In this document: one piece after another, positions 1-12,519 of the stretch
Layout of the letters: the number at the start of each line of letters is the position of its first letter
How positions within the stretch are numbered: position 1 is the stretch's first letter
From: Manis javanica
Taxonomy: Eukaryota; Chordata; Mammalia; Pholidota; Manidae
Direction of reading: 5' to 3'
Length of the DNA: 64,000 nt
Assembly: GCF_040802235.1 (NCBI RefSeq)
Contig: NC_133157.1
Span: forward strand, 31,203,501-31,267,500
Translations under genes and position numbers: made by a program
Notes under the pieces: model-generated
What the model saw: only the letters and a program-made list of their open reading frames with translations
Database searches by the model: none
Told to the model about the DNA's origin: nothing

Positions 1-83
1 CAGTGATGGTAGTGGTCAGGTGGAAGGGTCCCAGGCCCCCTCAATCATCAGTTGCCAGACCCAGAAGGTCTATGTGTGGAGTG

Positions 84-1626
84 TTAAGAGCTGGATGGCC
101 TGGCACCTCTCAGTGTGCGAGGACAGTCAACAGCCCAGTGTCCCTTCCTGATGGCACTTAGGGCATGGACCTGGGGGCTTCCAGGGATTTGGGCAGGCTC
201 TAGCCCAGTGACCCATTTGACCACATTTGAAGCATGGACCAGGAGGTCCTCCTGGCTGCTTCTTAGGATGTGAGAATACCCGAGCACCAGTGGTTGGGGT
301 AGGCTGAAAGGCCTTAGCTGGCATTTGATATTTTTTGTTTACAGGCCTTTTCATCTCTTCTATGATATACTTTGAAGGCCACTGCCAGGACTTCTGCCTG
401 AGGAGTTAAGGGTCACTTCTCTAGACGTTTAAGTTTAGCCTTAATGTTGGGGAAACTCTGGGTAAAGAAGTAGGTCATTAATAATTGTCTCCCATATGGG
501 GTCTCAGGGTCTAGGTTTGTATAATGTAAAAGAGCTTTGGTGAGGCGGTCTAGGAATATAGAGGGTTCTCGTTTTTATCCTGAATAACCTCTTGGAGATT
601 TTCATAGTTGATGGCTTTATTGGCTGACTTCCTGAGACCTGCCACAAGGCAGGTAATGAATTGACCTTGACTGGTGACTCCCCCTGCTGTATTATAGTCC
701 CAATTAGGGTCTCGGTCAGGAACCACCTCAGCACCAATTGGATGAGCTGGAGTAGTTTGGTGAACCTCATCGGCATGAGTTCGAGCCTGTTCCCAGACTC
801 GCCTATGCTCTTCGGGCAAAAGTGTGTTGGAATAGGATCTTGTGAATATCATGAAAGGTTAAGATCATATGACTGAGTTAGGTACTGGAACTCTTTTATG
901 TAAGTAGTTGTGTTGGAGGCGAAAGAGTCTAATCTTTTCTCAATTTGAGATAGGTCGGAGAGAGAGAAAGGGACATGGACCCAGACGACGCCCTCTGTAC
1001 TGGCTACTTCCCATAGTGGGGCTAGGATCTGGGTTCAAGAGCGAGTGACTGGAGGGCTTGGCGCAGGACTGGGTGAGGGAGGGGGAACTGGTTGTGGAGG
1101 AGGAGGAGGTGCTGTGGCTCCTGCAACGGCACTAGGGGAGCTGGGAGGGTTGGGATTTTGATCTTGCAGAGGAGGTTGGGGCGAGAGAGGAACCGATGGT
1201 TGAGGGGGAGCTGTAGGGGTTTGAGATGGGTAGGGAGGAGGTTCATCAGCAGGGTCAAAGTCAGAGGATGTGGTGGGAATTGGTGGGTGGTGGGATGAAG
1301 TTTTTTAGAGCAAGGAGATGTTTAGGATTGCAAGGGAGACAGAGAGCGGGCTTGGTTTGGAGGTAGGAGAAAGCCCGGAAATACGAGATCTCTTGCCATT
1401 TGCCTGTGCACTCACAGAAGTTGTATAAGTTGCAGAGAATTTTAGGATCTAACGAGCCACTGGGAGGCCATTTAGACTGATTGTCCAAGGAATATTGTCG
1501 CCAGACCTCATTACAGTAGTGAATAAGCTTAAAAGGTTTGAGGTCTGGAGTGAGGTGGAGGGACTTTAGATTATTGAGTAAGCACCCTAGCAGTGAATCT
1601 GCGGGAATGGAGGGGCCAGATCCCAT
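84..1626 (-). pseudogene. gag: Broken retroviral gag
   Basis: A start codon at 1626 opens a matrix-like segment beginning Met-Gly (a potential myristoylation site), which stops near 1261. A proline-rich stretch follows in another frame (about 1258-1022). Capsid-like sequence occupies about 852-430, again interrupted: one frame ends near 550, and a major-homology-region-like motif with its own stop lies near 545-425. The first CCHC zinc knuckle (C-X2-C-X4-H-X4-C) is at 234-193. A second begins near 165 and is split by a frameshift. No intact Gag can be made from this copy. Confidence 0.82.
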
Positions 1627-2128
1627 GGTGAGAATGAGACCATTCACAAGTCGCTGAGGCATCCCAGAGCGATTGAGAAGGTCGCAGAGAAGATCAGACA
1701 TAGTTAGGGGGTCGTCACCACCTCTAACCGAGCGGTTGAGGCGAAAACACTGAGAAGGCTCAGTACCTGGTACCAGGAGTTTACGAGTAGATAAAGGGAG
1801 ACTGGGCCTCAGTGGATGAGGATTCTCACCATGGGGAGGCAGAGAAGGGTCGACTATGGGGATCAACCATGACTCTGAAAGTTGTGGTTGGGGGTGCCCC
1901 TGTCCCGGAGGAGCCCTTGGGGGTGCCAGACAAAGATCACTTCCCAGGTTCCAAAGGGACATTTAAGTCGACCATGAAGGGGAGACTTACCAAATTGAAG
2001 GCTGGTGTTGGGCAAGAAGATGAGTGACTGGGGAAATGGACGGTGAGCCCCTGGAGGAAGATTGGGCAGTGAGGGTTCCCAAAGCAGCCCAGATTCTGGA
2101 GGAAGAGCAAAGTTAATGGGAGAGCCTC

Positions 2129-2147
2129 ATCCAAGTCACGGCACCAA
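2129..2147 (-). promoter_or_regulatory. Retroviral primer-binding site (tRNA-His-like)
   Basis: On the minus strand the 19 bases after the LTR read TTGGTGCCGTGACTTGGAT. This starts with the TGG that pairs with a tRNA CCA end and closely matches the histidine-tRNA primer site I recall for HERV-H-type elements, with T where I expect C in the CTCGG core. It fixes the inner end of the LTR. Confidence 0.75.
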
Positions 2148-2400
2148 TGAAAGGGTATCTCGCTGCGACCCTCCTTACCCCAGAACGACTCAGGAGACAC
2201 CTGCCCACACAGAGATTTTATTATCTGAAAGAGAAAATGGCTGCCCCCAGAGAGAGGGAGCAGCAGCTCGTGGGTGAGGAAATGTGTTTTTAAGGAGTAG
2301 GGGTAGGGTGTGTTCTGCATTGGTGATTGGATCTTAAGGGGTGGGCAACCATCTGGTCGCTGGTGATTGGATCTTAAGGGGTGGGGGTCTTAGCATGCCA
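2148..2400 (-). mobile_element. 5' LTR of the class I retrovirus
   Basis: The inner end is CA abutting the primer site. The outer end is placed at a TG near 2400, where AT-rich L1-like sequence begins. It contains duplicated CCAAT boxes, a TATA-like TTAAAA near 2287-2294 and an AATAAA polyadenylation signal at 2222-2217, in U3-R-U5 order. At about 250 bp it is short for a gamma-type LTR, so part of U3 may be missing. Confidence 0.75.
2321..2385 (-). repeat. Tandem 40-bp duplication in LTR U3
   Basis: The 25-base block starting TGGTGATTGGATCTTAAGGG occurs at 2321-2345 and again at 2361-2385, exactly 40 bp apart. Each copy carries a CCAAT box on the minus strand, so the duplication doubles a promoter element. 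Confidence 0.85.
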
Positions 2401-3060
2401 GAATTTGCCTTCAATTATGTTATTCAAGTATTACTCTTAATTTACAAATAGTAAATTTATCAATTTCTTCCTGTACTTTTAACATTTCTGCCTTATACAT
2501 TCTAAAACTTTTATTAGTTGCATAAAGATTCATGACATGTCTTGAGAGATGCTACCTTATTAATATAAAAATACATTTCTTCCCTTTAATGCTTTCATAG
2601 CTTCAATTTTATTTTGTTGGGTATTAACCTTACCATATCTACCTTATTGTTTTTGTCATAGTTGCTTTTCTACTTCTTTATTTTCAACATCTTGTTATCA
2701 TTTTAAAAGTGTCTCTTGAAAAAAAAAACTGCTAGATTTGCAGGCCTTTGTGTTTTAAATCCAATCTAAGGACCTATCTTTTCAACAGGGGAATTCAACC
2801 TCTTCATATTTACTAAGCTTTTATGGACTTAACTGCCAAATGTTTACAATTAATTTTTTAACCTAGGTTTTGTTTTTATTAAAGTTATGTATTATGCATA
2901 GAGTTTAAAGTATCAAATAGTTCTAATAAGATAGTTACCAAAAAAAAAAAACCCCAAAAGATAGCAGGTCCCCAACACCCTTCCTATTTCCTGATCCTCA
3001 GGAGCAATCACACTTTTACTATGGGTCTCTTGGTATTTAGCTCTGTCATTCCCACTCTTT
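2401..3060 (-). repeat. Ancient L1 fragments, antisense
   Basis: AT-rich sequence resembling reverse-complemented old L1 (for example the stretch around 2775-2815 with AACAGGGGAATTCAACC). A-tracts occur at 2718-2727 and 2940-2951. The subfamily cannot be assigned by eye. No gene is visible. Confidence 0.45.
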
Positions 3061-3106
3061 TTAAACAAAGAGAAAAAGGACTGTATTAGTCAAAAGAGGG
3101 ATGATA

Positions 3107-3480
3107 GATACTATCTCCCCTAAGGGTTTCAGCCTCCAGCAAGTTCACTTTGGATTTGGTGAGACAGGAAAATGACAGAGAAACATTGTGGGTCAAGGGT
3201 TTACACCCAGCTTTATTCTGGTGATGGTAGGTGAAGCGCTAGAAACCTGTCTGCCTTCGGGGCAGTCTGCATGCAGCAAGGGCTGCCTCTAGGAACCCAG
3301 CCCCTCCCAGCCCCAGAGCACTGGGTGGAGCTCTTTATATAGAGTCAATGATAGCCCATTGCCAGCATGTGTGCACGCATGCGCCTGCGAGCGCTGCTCG
3401 GACATGGTGGGCAAGCAGATCAGGGTCAGGTGAGGATCCTGGCCATCAAACTTCCATTCGCCCTTCAGGTACTGTTAGAA
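3107..3480 (-). mobile_element. Probable solo LTR
   Basis: On the minus strand this GC-richer block has a TATA box CTATATAAAG (3342-3333) and an AATAAA signal (3217-3212) about 120 bp downstream, followed by a U5-like tail. That spacing suits a retroviral LTR. No adjacent primer site, polypurine tract or coding sequence is seen, so a solo LTR is the best reading. The ends are approximate. Confidence 0.6.
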
Positions 3481-4884
3481 ATCTCAATAGATTTGATGAA
3501 CCACACATATAGTTACACAAGCTTTAATTTTCTTGCCTTCCCTAGTCTGAAATGTTCACCTTCCTTGTCAAAGCATCAAAGCAAGCAGTTCAATTCTCGC
3601 TGCAGTCCCCTAAAGGAACCTAAGCTGAATTAAACCAAGCAAGGACAGAAAAGCCCAGCCAAAATGGAGGGATTTTTATAATATTTTATAGTATTTACAT
3701 TTTTTATAATATTTCTAACCACTGAATCCGTGGCCTCTCTTGCAACATGAGGATGTAACCATGTAGTATTGACCAAACTCCATTCAGAGGAACCAACCTA
3801 ATAGTTTTCAAACCTCTAAACCTAGATGTCCAGAGACTTACTGTTAGGAAGATGGGTTTCAAACTGCTGGTACCATTGATGCTAGCATTTTAGTTACTGA
3901 AGAATGCTTTTAGCAGGGAGTTGGCTATTAAGAGATAAGGTCTTCCAGGGCTTAATGTTACTTAGCCTAGAGAAATCAAGATACAGCACAGAATTATGCT
4001 GTACAGAACTATGCAGCATACGTATATGAAGCACAGAATGATGACATCTATATACAAGTCAATAATCATTAGGCCCTAGTTATGGTTTAGGATGGTTTGT
4101 AGGTGATAATTCCACATTTGCTCATGAGACTTTCTTCCCCAGATCTAAGATCTCTTACCTAAATTGATGCAAGCACCCAATTGCTTAGAGCAGCTTCCTT
4201 AGGGCACACCATCTGTTTGCAATGCACAGCTAATTCTAAGTCTGTTGGCCCTTGAAGAGTATATCGGAAAGGTTTCTGCCTGACTCCTAACCCCATTGAT
4301 TGAAACTGCTCCCTCCTTCCCTTTCTCTCCATAAGGTAAGGATAAACTGGATCTGACAAAACCTGAATGATCAATGAGAAAGGGTGGGAAGGCCTTAGCT
4401 CAAAGAATATTTATGTGGCCTTTTTTTTTTAAAACAGCATAAAGTAACAGAAATAACTGTTATTTTGGGGAGAAAGACTCAAACTTATAAATGCATTACA
4501 AATAAGAAAGAAGAGAACAAGTAAGTAAATTACCATTGGAGGGAGAAAGGCAAAACAATGGAAAGATTTTAAAAAATAGAGCATTTGTTCATAGGAAAGT
4601 GATCTACAGGGCAAATTGTGTTAGATGTTAGGAAATTTCAAATCTGCAATGCACAGCTATCATTTCTAATTTTAAAAAAAGAGAGAGAAAATAAAAGGAA
4701 AAGTCGAGACAGACCTGTGGTTCTCAATCCCTGGAGAATGTCAAGGAAATGACTAGAATGTGCACCCCGGAGGGCTCTGGACCCCTTGTCGTTTTACCTA
4801 CTTTGGCAGCACCAAGTACTGTTGGTCTATGTTCAGACAGAGCACCAAAAGAAACACATCTGGAATGAGGAGATACTATAGATT

Positions 4885-5045
4885 TTTTTCAGTTCTCCCC
4901 TCCAGCATTTTATTATCAACATTTTCAAACCTTCAGAAAAACAGAACTGTGAACACCTATATACCTACCACCTAAATCCTATAATTGTTACTATTTTGCT
5001 ATATTGAGTTTGTCCTTATTTATCCAACTATAAATTCATCTGTTG
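4885..5045. repeat. Ancient LINE-like fragment
   Basis: The passage with GTGAACACCTATATACCTACC near 4948-4970 and the following TGCTATATTGAG resembles a common old mammalian LINE 3' sequence. The family is not assigned. Confidence 0.35.
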
Positions 5046-5349
5046 GGGATCTGGTTTGATAGTATTTAAAGAGGTCTCCCATAAATTCAGGTGATTTTTA
5101 AAAAATCATTTCCCCCAATGGAGGCTTGGGTCAGAAAATGGATGCTAAATCAAGCTCTAAGTGAGGAGGAAGTGGGATTCATGTCCAGTCATTAGCTGAA
5201 TTATTACCCTAAAATTATCCTGAAATACCATATAACTTCTGAGCCCAAGTTTCTTCATCTGCAAAATAAAGTCAGACAAAATGATAATCATGGTCCCCTT
5301 AGTTATGGTCCTTTCTAGTCAAAAAATGCTATGATTCCATGAAAAACAA

Positions 5350-5460
5350 TTTTTTTAATAATAGCTATCATTTACTTCATGTTTTCTATGTGCCGGAAAG
5401 TATGCTACAAGTTTTTCACGCACAATCTCAGTTAATTTTCACAGGTTCCTTAAAATTTTT
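5350..5460 (-). repeat. MIR SINE, antisense
   Basis: Matches the reverse complement of the MIR 3' half: a tract on the pattern TATGTGCC..., then CACAATCTCAGTTAATTTTCAC. Confidence 0.6.
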
Positions 5461-7579
5461 GAGACACTTAATCTTCACTTGAACTATCAATTGTTTATAC
5501 AGTATGTAACTACTCTGCCCTACTTCCAGCTGTTAAGTCCCCTCTACATTTTCAGTACTCTTTACCAGGATCAATTTTACATTGCTCTGGTGGGACTAGC
5601 TGCAACGAGCAACCAGAAATTATCTTTCGTCATTGAGAAACATAAGCAAATTCTGGCCCCTGGTTTGTACTTTTTTTTCCAAATGTGAAATGAGATAAAA
5701 AAGCTAAAACTACTTTAACTTGTTTATTTTGGTAAAATAATTACATATAATTATTGTTGAAGAAAATCTACAATACACAATCTTGGTGTTTTTATTTAAG
5801 TCTGTTGCACATTGAATAACAAAATTAAAATGTCAGCTTTTCAAATGGAGAAAGTACTCAAATCAACAGCCATGTGCTAAACAAAGAGACTCAATTAGAG
5901 CACATTATGGTTCGATTTGGAAATGAATACATCAAGGAAAAAAAATCGCACACTCACAAAACCCATATATATATTATGCATGTGATGAAAAGCCGCAGAT
6001 ACTGCTTTCCTATCTCTATATTCCTCTGTGGTTTTAACTGTCTCCTCCATGTTGAGTAATCCCAAAATCCTTATGTATATTAATCCTTGCTCTAACAAAA
6101 AAAGCCATTTGTTTGTGCTTTTATCCATGGATGCTATTTGTACTTCCATGCATATTTAAAGTTCTTACATTGTAGACATGAAACAGGATGCCTGAACAAG
6201 GTGTTCTAGGACTATAAATATACACCATTATGTAATCAGTGAGGTTCACACCTAGGAAATCCAGATAGAATGGTTATCCTGAAGCAAGCGAACGAAAAGA
6301 ACCTGTTGGCTCAGACCTGTTGGTTAGAATAAGGAAACACCAAACAGGCCTAAAGTAGCTCAGCTGCTGCAGAGTAAGACAGGAAGGTGAATCCACTAAA
6401 GTCCTAGACAGCAATGATGCCAAGCCCTTCACTTTACTTCCCAGAGCCCCTTATGCAGACTTGTATAATAGAGTCTGCTCAAGAGTACAGAGAAACTTGT
6501 TTTTCCCAATAAAGTTAGCATGTCTCTAACCAAAGAATGTCCTTTATGGTAACATATGTAGGTATGTTTTGTATGAATATTGGGGTTCCTATGCAACCTA
6601 CATACATAATTCACACTAAGTGTGGTCTCTCCTAAGGAAGTCGAACCCAGTATCCATCATCCAGAAGGGAGGCAGCTCTTCAATAGGAAACCCAAGCAAA
6701 GGCAAAGTCTGGGCCTCGCCGTCTTGGGCCTATTTGAAGAAAGGTAAATATCTGGCACTGTTCACTTCTGCTGGCAGTACTCAGATGATGCCTGCCAAAT
6801 GGAGAGAGGCCAAAAGATAAGGACATAAGGAAAATGTCTTTGTAAGCCAGGCTGAACAGCTTCATGTTGCTCTCTATTCATTATCCTCCAGCTTTTAGCA
6901 AAGCTTGATTTAAACATGCCAGCCTCACATCAGCTGTTCCATTGGCATTAGGGTAAGACCAGTGTGTCCATACTTGGATCAGAGCGCCTGAGAGTGGAGA
7001 AGAAAAACGGTAGCAGTGATACTAAACTGAACCCTCAACACATGTTAAAGAGGAAGCCAGAGAACAAGATTCAAGGCTGCCAGGTCCAGGAAACCCTTAC
7101 CCCTGGGAGATGCTCCCTGCACTGCAACCTTGTTTGGGGGCTCCCTATTAATAAGGAGGGTGATAGCCTCCTCCAGAATTCTCAGTAACAGGCAATGAGA
7201 TCTATGCAAACTACAAGGTTCCCTTACTGCCCTCATTACTAGAAAACTCAGAACTAAGTACTGTGCCCAGCTACTAAAGCTTTCCTCTGCTAAGTTATGG
7301 ATAACTGTTCTTTCTTTGCCCCTTTTACTTACTGGTTCTTATCTTACTTAGCATTAGTTTTGGTCTTGCCACATGTTTTTATTTCAAGCTTCCTAACTCC
7401 TTTCTGGAAAATGGCCAGAGTACACAAGCCAATCAATGAATACATTTTTCCCATACAATAAGAAAGTTACAAAACAGTGCCTACCTTGAAGTCATGAATG
7501 CTAGAGGGGTTGGGAGCCTCTATACTGTCTAAAAACAGTGAGCAAGGAAGCTTGGATTACACCTAAAAGTATCCAGTTC

Positions 7580-7800
7580 TAGAAAAGAACAGAGTTTGGA
7601 GATAATCAATTCCAACCTCCTACCTAATGCAAGAAATTCCTTCTGTAACTTCTCAGACAGGTCATCCAGCCTCTGCCTGAATATTTCCAGTGACAAGGAA
7701 CATGGTACTTTGTAACGTTCCACTTAATGGCAGCTCCCATTGATAGAAAATTGCTCCTTGTATTGGGTGAATCTGTCCCTCCGTCTACCAAATGATCGTA
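7580..7800. repeat. Ancient interspersed repeat, possibly CR1/L3-like
   Basis: The block around CAGGTCATCCAGCCTCTGCC (7659-7678) and the following TCCAGTGACAAGGAACATGG resembles a very old mammalian repeat I know by sequence but cannot name with certainty. Confidence 0.35.
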
Positions 7801-7861
7801 TTTCTTCACTGCACAGGTATGTATTTTCTCTTCCAAAAGCCATTCCTTCACTTACTTAAAT

Positions 7862-8000
7862 ATATAATTATATATAATATCTCTCATTTACTAAGTATCT
7901 ACTGGTATCAGGGAGACTATGTGCTAGGTACTACTACTACCCACTATCTTCACAACCACCACTTAAGATATGTGCTATCCTCCTTTGAAAAGTGAATCCC
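7862..8000 (-). repeat. MIR SINE, antisense
   Basis: ACTAAGTATCTACTGG ... TATGTGCTAGGTACTACTAC ... TCTTCACAACC follows the reverse-complement MIR pattern. It is degenerate. Confidence 0.5.
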
Positions 8001-8964
8001 AGAGGGATACAGTGATTAGAATCTAATTCCAGACAAAACCGTGGGTTATCTTACATATACTCCCATAAATAAAGATGTTATTAAATTACTGGTAACCAAG
8101 TCCCTTGATCTGAATGCTTTCAAAACTGGAAGGAAAACAAACAATTTTAGATCAAACCAAAGAGAAAAATTAAGATGGTCTGGAGAACTGCACCAGAGTT
8201 TGGCTCATGGAGAAAAACAGTAGCATGAAAAGCATTTAACAAGGCAGCCATTAGGGAGCTCCAGGAAACAGTGAAAGTGATATGTAAAACATCACAGACG
8301 TGACTTCAAGCCAGTGGCTTAACTGCAGGCCCCAAGCAGGAAACTTTCTTCTACCTCATCCAGGAACCCGACCAGATTCCCAAGAGGTCAATCACATTAC
8401 TGCAGAGAAAGCAACACACAGACTGAAGGCTAAATCAGTACAACCAGCAGATCCCAGATACTTCTGAGTCTATACTTCTCTAGCACTGAGTGGGTAGAAG
8501 GGAACAAAGCATGGACCCACAACCCAGGAGGGAAGAACAGCACAGTAAATAGAGCACGGCTCAAGATCTAAGCTAGAGTTTAGGGTCAAGATAAATATTT
8601 CATTTTAGGTGGCTTTTTAGGGCACTGGCATCCAGAAGAAAAAGAGAATGAGGTGGAAGGTGAACACTGATGATCATTTCTTTGCCTAAGATCCTCTCCC
8701 GTTTCCAACCATGTTCCAGTCTTACATCTTTGCTGCCTACTGAACCGTTCCACCTGGCATCCTACCTTCACCTCAAACTCAACATGCTCAAACCACAATC
8801 CCTTTTCTTTCAATCTTTCTCACCATATTCCTTCTAGTTAAAGGTATTATCCAGGTGTAAAAACCCTGGAGTCATTCTTTCTGTTAAATTTATTTCACGG
8901 AATCCTTAATTTTTGTACTCCACCTTTTGACAGCTAAGAGCTACTTGCCACCCAACAAAAACTG

Positions 8965-9275
8965 CGTGCCTATGATGCCCCAGGCACTTTCTGTGCATTT
9001 GAGATACACTGGTGAACAAAACAAGAAATCCACTTTCATGAAACTTGTATTCTAGGAGGAAGAAGGAAATAATATGCATAGTAAATAAATATTCTAAGTA
9101 AATACAGGATTTCAGAAGGTGGTCAAAAAAGAAAAAGCAAAGTAAGATAACGGCAATTTTTAAGAGTGGTCAGGGTAAGCCATATTGAGAAAAAGGTGAC
9201 ATCTGATCAAAGACACAGAGCAGATGAGGGAAGAGGCCCTGCAGTTAGCTGTGTGGGGGAAGAGCATGCAGGTGA
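8965..9275. repeat. Ancient interspersed repeat, family unassigned
   Basis: A pattern of GTGAACAAAACAAGAAATCC, then CTTGTATTCTAGGAGGAAG, then a block with GGTGACATCTGATCAAAGAC and GGGGGAAGAGCATGCAG is typical of a widespread old mammalian repeat. I cannot name it by eye. Confidence 0.4.
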
Positions 9276-9559
9276 GGACAGCCCTGCGAGGCCCTACCAG
9301 CTCCTCCAATTTCTTTCTCTAAAATGTCATAGGGCCGCCCTTCCACTCCATTCCCAATGCCATCACACCAACTCCAAAATCTCCTAGGGAGCCACCTGCT
9401 TCATTTCCTCTTTGGTGCAGTTAGATGTTTTTTCTAAATGAAAACCATCCACCTAACATTCAGGACTCGTAATTCTCTGGAGAGTCTCTGAACCCATCCA
9501 CCTGATATTCAAGGCCCGTAATTCTCTGCCCCACTCTATACATCATAAACTTCCATTTC

Positions 9560-9860
9560 TCCCCTTAAAATTCTTGAAACTTAGCATGCTCCTTCTTCAC
9601 ACACATCACCCTTCCCTGCCTGAGTGCTTTCCCTCCACTCCTCATCCATCCTGCCAGGCAGGAAGATCAAGTGCTGCCACCTCTGTAAAGCAGTCCCTGT
9701 GGTTGGTATCACTGAATCTGTATTCACCTATTTTCCCAGCATCATATTTCTTGAAAGCAAGTCTACCTCTTTTTCTATACTGCCCACTGTGTGGATCACT
9801 TCTGATCACTTCTAACTATTTCCTAAGATTAAATGAGCTATTTTGTCTACAAAATGAAGC
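9560..9860 (+). repeat. L2 LINE 3' fragment
   Basis: CT-rich sequence with CTGCCTGAGTGCTTTCCCTC, a GCCACCTCTGTAAAGCAGTCCC segment and a TTGAAAGCAAGTCTACC segment follows the L2 3' pattern. The small open frames here are by-products. Confidence 0.5.
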
Positions 9861-9965
9861 TCTTTGCCAATTCAAAAACACTTTTATCAGCTCTGATAAA
9901 CTACTGAAAAAGAATGTTTAAAAATGGCTTTGTTATACTTTAAAAATGCATGGGTGTGGAGTATG

Positions 9966-9991
9966 TTAATGTTAATTAACATCAACATTAA
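9966..9991. repeat. Small perfect inverted repeat
   Basis: The 8-bp arms TTAATGTT (9966-9973) and AACATTAA (9984-9991) are separated by 10 bases. Confidence 0.8.
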
Positions 9992-10129
9992 TGAGGGACA
10001 GTGATAGCATCTTCCATTTCTCCAATTCAAATTACCTAAAAATATGTCAAAGAAAGACTGCAAGCGTTTGAGTAATTACAGTTGCAGAGAGGCAAACTTA
10101 AAATAAGCTGAAGGGAATTCTCATGCTTA

Positions 10130-10147
10130 AAAAAAAAAAAAAAAAAA
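10130..10147. repeat. Poly(A) tract
   Basis: About 18 consecutive A bases. Possibly the tail of an old retroposon; no body is recognisable upstream. Confidence 0.7.
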
Positions 10148-12094
10148 GATGAGGAAGAAAATCTTCCCGATGAAGTGACCGACCACACAACAAGGTATCA
10201 CTGTGCATGAAGGCGGCATGAAGTACGAGAAAGTGCATGTTCATTCTGGAGAGCTCAAGTGCAGGCTCCAGCCCTCATCAAACACCATGGCCTCAGATGC
10301 CCGGTCTGTAAAATGAAAACACAGTTCTTCTATTTACACACTTTCATAGATAACAAAATAAGATCTAGTCTGAGCAAAATCCTACCAAGTCTACCAGGCA
10401 GATGGAGTTAATGATAATGCACAATTATTTGAGTCTCCATGGTTGGACTACTAATAGTCTACAGATATCTATTTTATCTGAAGCACTGTGTCTTCCTTTT
10501 ATAAATGCACTTATCATTAAAAGATGAAAGACAAAATATTAACATCTCTGGATAATGTTTAAGAGAGCTGAACACAATACTGGGTTAGAACCAACATCAT
10601 CAAAATCTAGTTATCTCACAAGCACTGGTCACCTGGACCTTGTAACAAATGGACTTAAACGAGCCTTTTGGAAATTAACTGGTACATAAACAAGAAGCTT
10701 ACACAACTACTATTATACACAACTATTACACAACTACCATCCAGGGTTGGTTATGAGAATTAAAGGAGACAAGGCAGGAAGAATGCCTGGCACATTCTTA
10801 TATTACTTTAAGACTGATAAAATGGTGCAAGGACCACTGAACCTTCGAAAAATGTCAAAACAACCCGTGTGTACACAGCAAGTCATATTTTTTCTTTAAA
10901 GGTTGAAATCTTTCTTTATAACATGTATTGCTCTCCAACTGCCAAAATGAGGGAGCAGCTTTTCAGAAGGCCAGATATGATCTGTAAAACTGGATCCATA
11001 AAACCAATCAGACTTAGTACTGCAGTAGTGTTTGAGAAACTATTTGTCTAAGAAAAAAACCTACAACTCAACCTGTCATGAGTTCATATAAAAAAAAAAG
11101 GTAACTATAAGAAACCCACCTGCATTATCTGGACCAAAACCATACAGCTGAAACTGGATCTAATTTGGAGTAGCAGCAAATTTTACTGTTTATGGAGACT
11201 GCTTATACTTGATATTGAGAAAATTCAGTTAAGAAAAGCATTAAATAATTATCCTTGGTAATGGAGTTAGGCTGGGTCAAGATAGACAATAAATTTTGAG
11301 AAGATTCCAAGTCTTTTCAAGCCAATTCTATGGGATAAAGCATGAAAATTCCCAAGAAAAATGCTGCATCTGCCCTCAATTCCAGAAGCAGAAAGTGAAG
11401 ATGTGACTCAGTCATATGATGTTAAACCACAGTCCATCTATGCAGAGAACTTGCTTTCTGTAAGCCCTGATCAAGAGCAGGCAAGGGCACACAGGTTGTC
11501 CACATATGCCAGTGGCTCAGTGACTTGAAGACACATGTTCTCACATCAAGAGTACTACCGATGAGACAATGGCATTTTCAAAACCTGTTTCATTAGACTT
11601 GAATACAACTGATGCAATACGACACTACAAGAACTGTGTTCATTCAGGTAACGGTTTCAGCCAGGCCTAGAAAAGCCTTCCAACAGAAGTTTCCACATGA
11701 GTGGCCCTCCCCACAGAAACAATATTTATCTTCTTGATTCTTCATCACGTCACTTCCCCATTTAATTTCAACAACAAAGCAGATCACCGAGAATTCTACA
11801 CCTAACCACGTACTCGCAAGGCCTTTCAACTACATTCCATGTCTGTAAAACCCAGACTGTTTCACAATCTTCCAAACTACGTGAAGCCTACTTTGCTCAA
11901 TTAACAAGCACTATGCCAGATCCTTTCATCAGCAGATACTCCCTTTCTCTTGAGGACTCAATAACCTATAACCATTCCCCTTCCCTTTTACCTTTAGAAG
12001 TCACCTTTCTTAAGTTCTGTGAAAGTCAAGACTTCCCTGAGGTAAGTCACTCCATTAACCCTATTCCTCCCCCACTCCCAGTCCTTCACATTTT

Positions 12095-12220
12095 GAAGTG
12101 CCACAAAGGGTGCAAGACCTGGAATCAGAAAATCAAAGTTCCTGTCTTGATTCTGCTGGACCCTGAGGGATTCACTTAACCTGAGCTGTGGTTTCCCATC
12201 TGTAAACTGCAGTGACTTAT
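12095..12220 (+). repeat. MIR SINE
   Basis: GACCTGGAATCAGAAAATC, then GATTCACTTAACCTGAGCTG and TTTCCCATCTGTAAACTG match the MIR core and 3' region in sense orientation. Confidence 0.6.
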
Positions 12221-12519
12221 GGCTTCCACCACTGGAATGCCTACCCCTGGCGGGCCCATCACAGTATTATCTCCCTCACTCGTCCCACTTAGATTACCTT
12301 TCTATTTTGTTTCCAGTCACATATTACGGAGTTTTTAGAATTCAGCACTTAGAAAATAACAGCAGTTAATACATCTAAACCACACAATACAAAGAACACA
12401 ACCCTAAGGAGTAACTTGCCAGCCAGTCAATAAAAGCTTTAGTTTCTACTTTGGAGTAGAACTCAGGACAACTGGGGGAACACAGCTAACAAAAAGCATA
12501 ACACTCATCAAATCCCCTC

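Larger units (their letters stand above)
1..2400 (-). mobile_element. Class I endogenous retrovirus, 5' part (LTR, primer site, gag)
   Basis: Read on the minus strand, an LTR (2400-2148) is followed directly by a tRNA primer-binding site (2147-2129), a leader, and gag sequence running off the window at position 1. Matrix, proline-rich, capsid and nucleocapsid portions occur in the expected order, but stops and frameshifts separate them, so it is a decayed copy. The two-knuckle nucleocapsid and the histidine-tRNA-like primer site resemble HERV-H-type gamma-like elements. It lies in TGFBR1 intron 1 in the same transcriptional orientation as that gene. The pol, env and 3' LTR parts, if present, are beyond the window, so no target-site duplication can be checked. 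Confidence 0.85.

Noticed and set aside
1812..2277. Plus-strand open frames opposite the retroviral leader and LTR.
   Set aside because: They are antisense to the retroviral elements, have no recognisable features and overlap the primer site and LTR.
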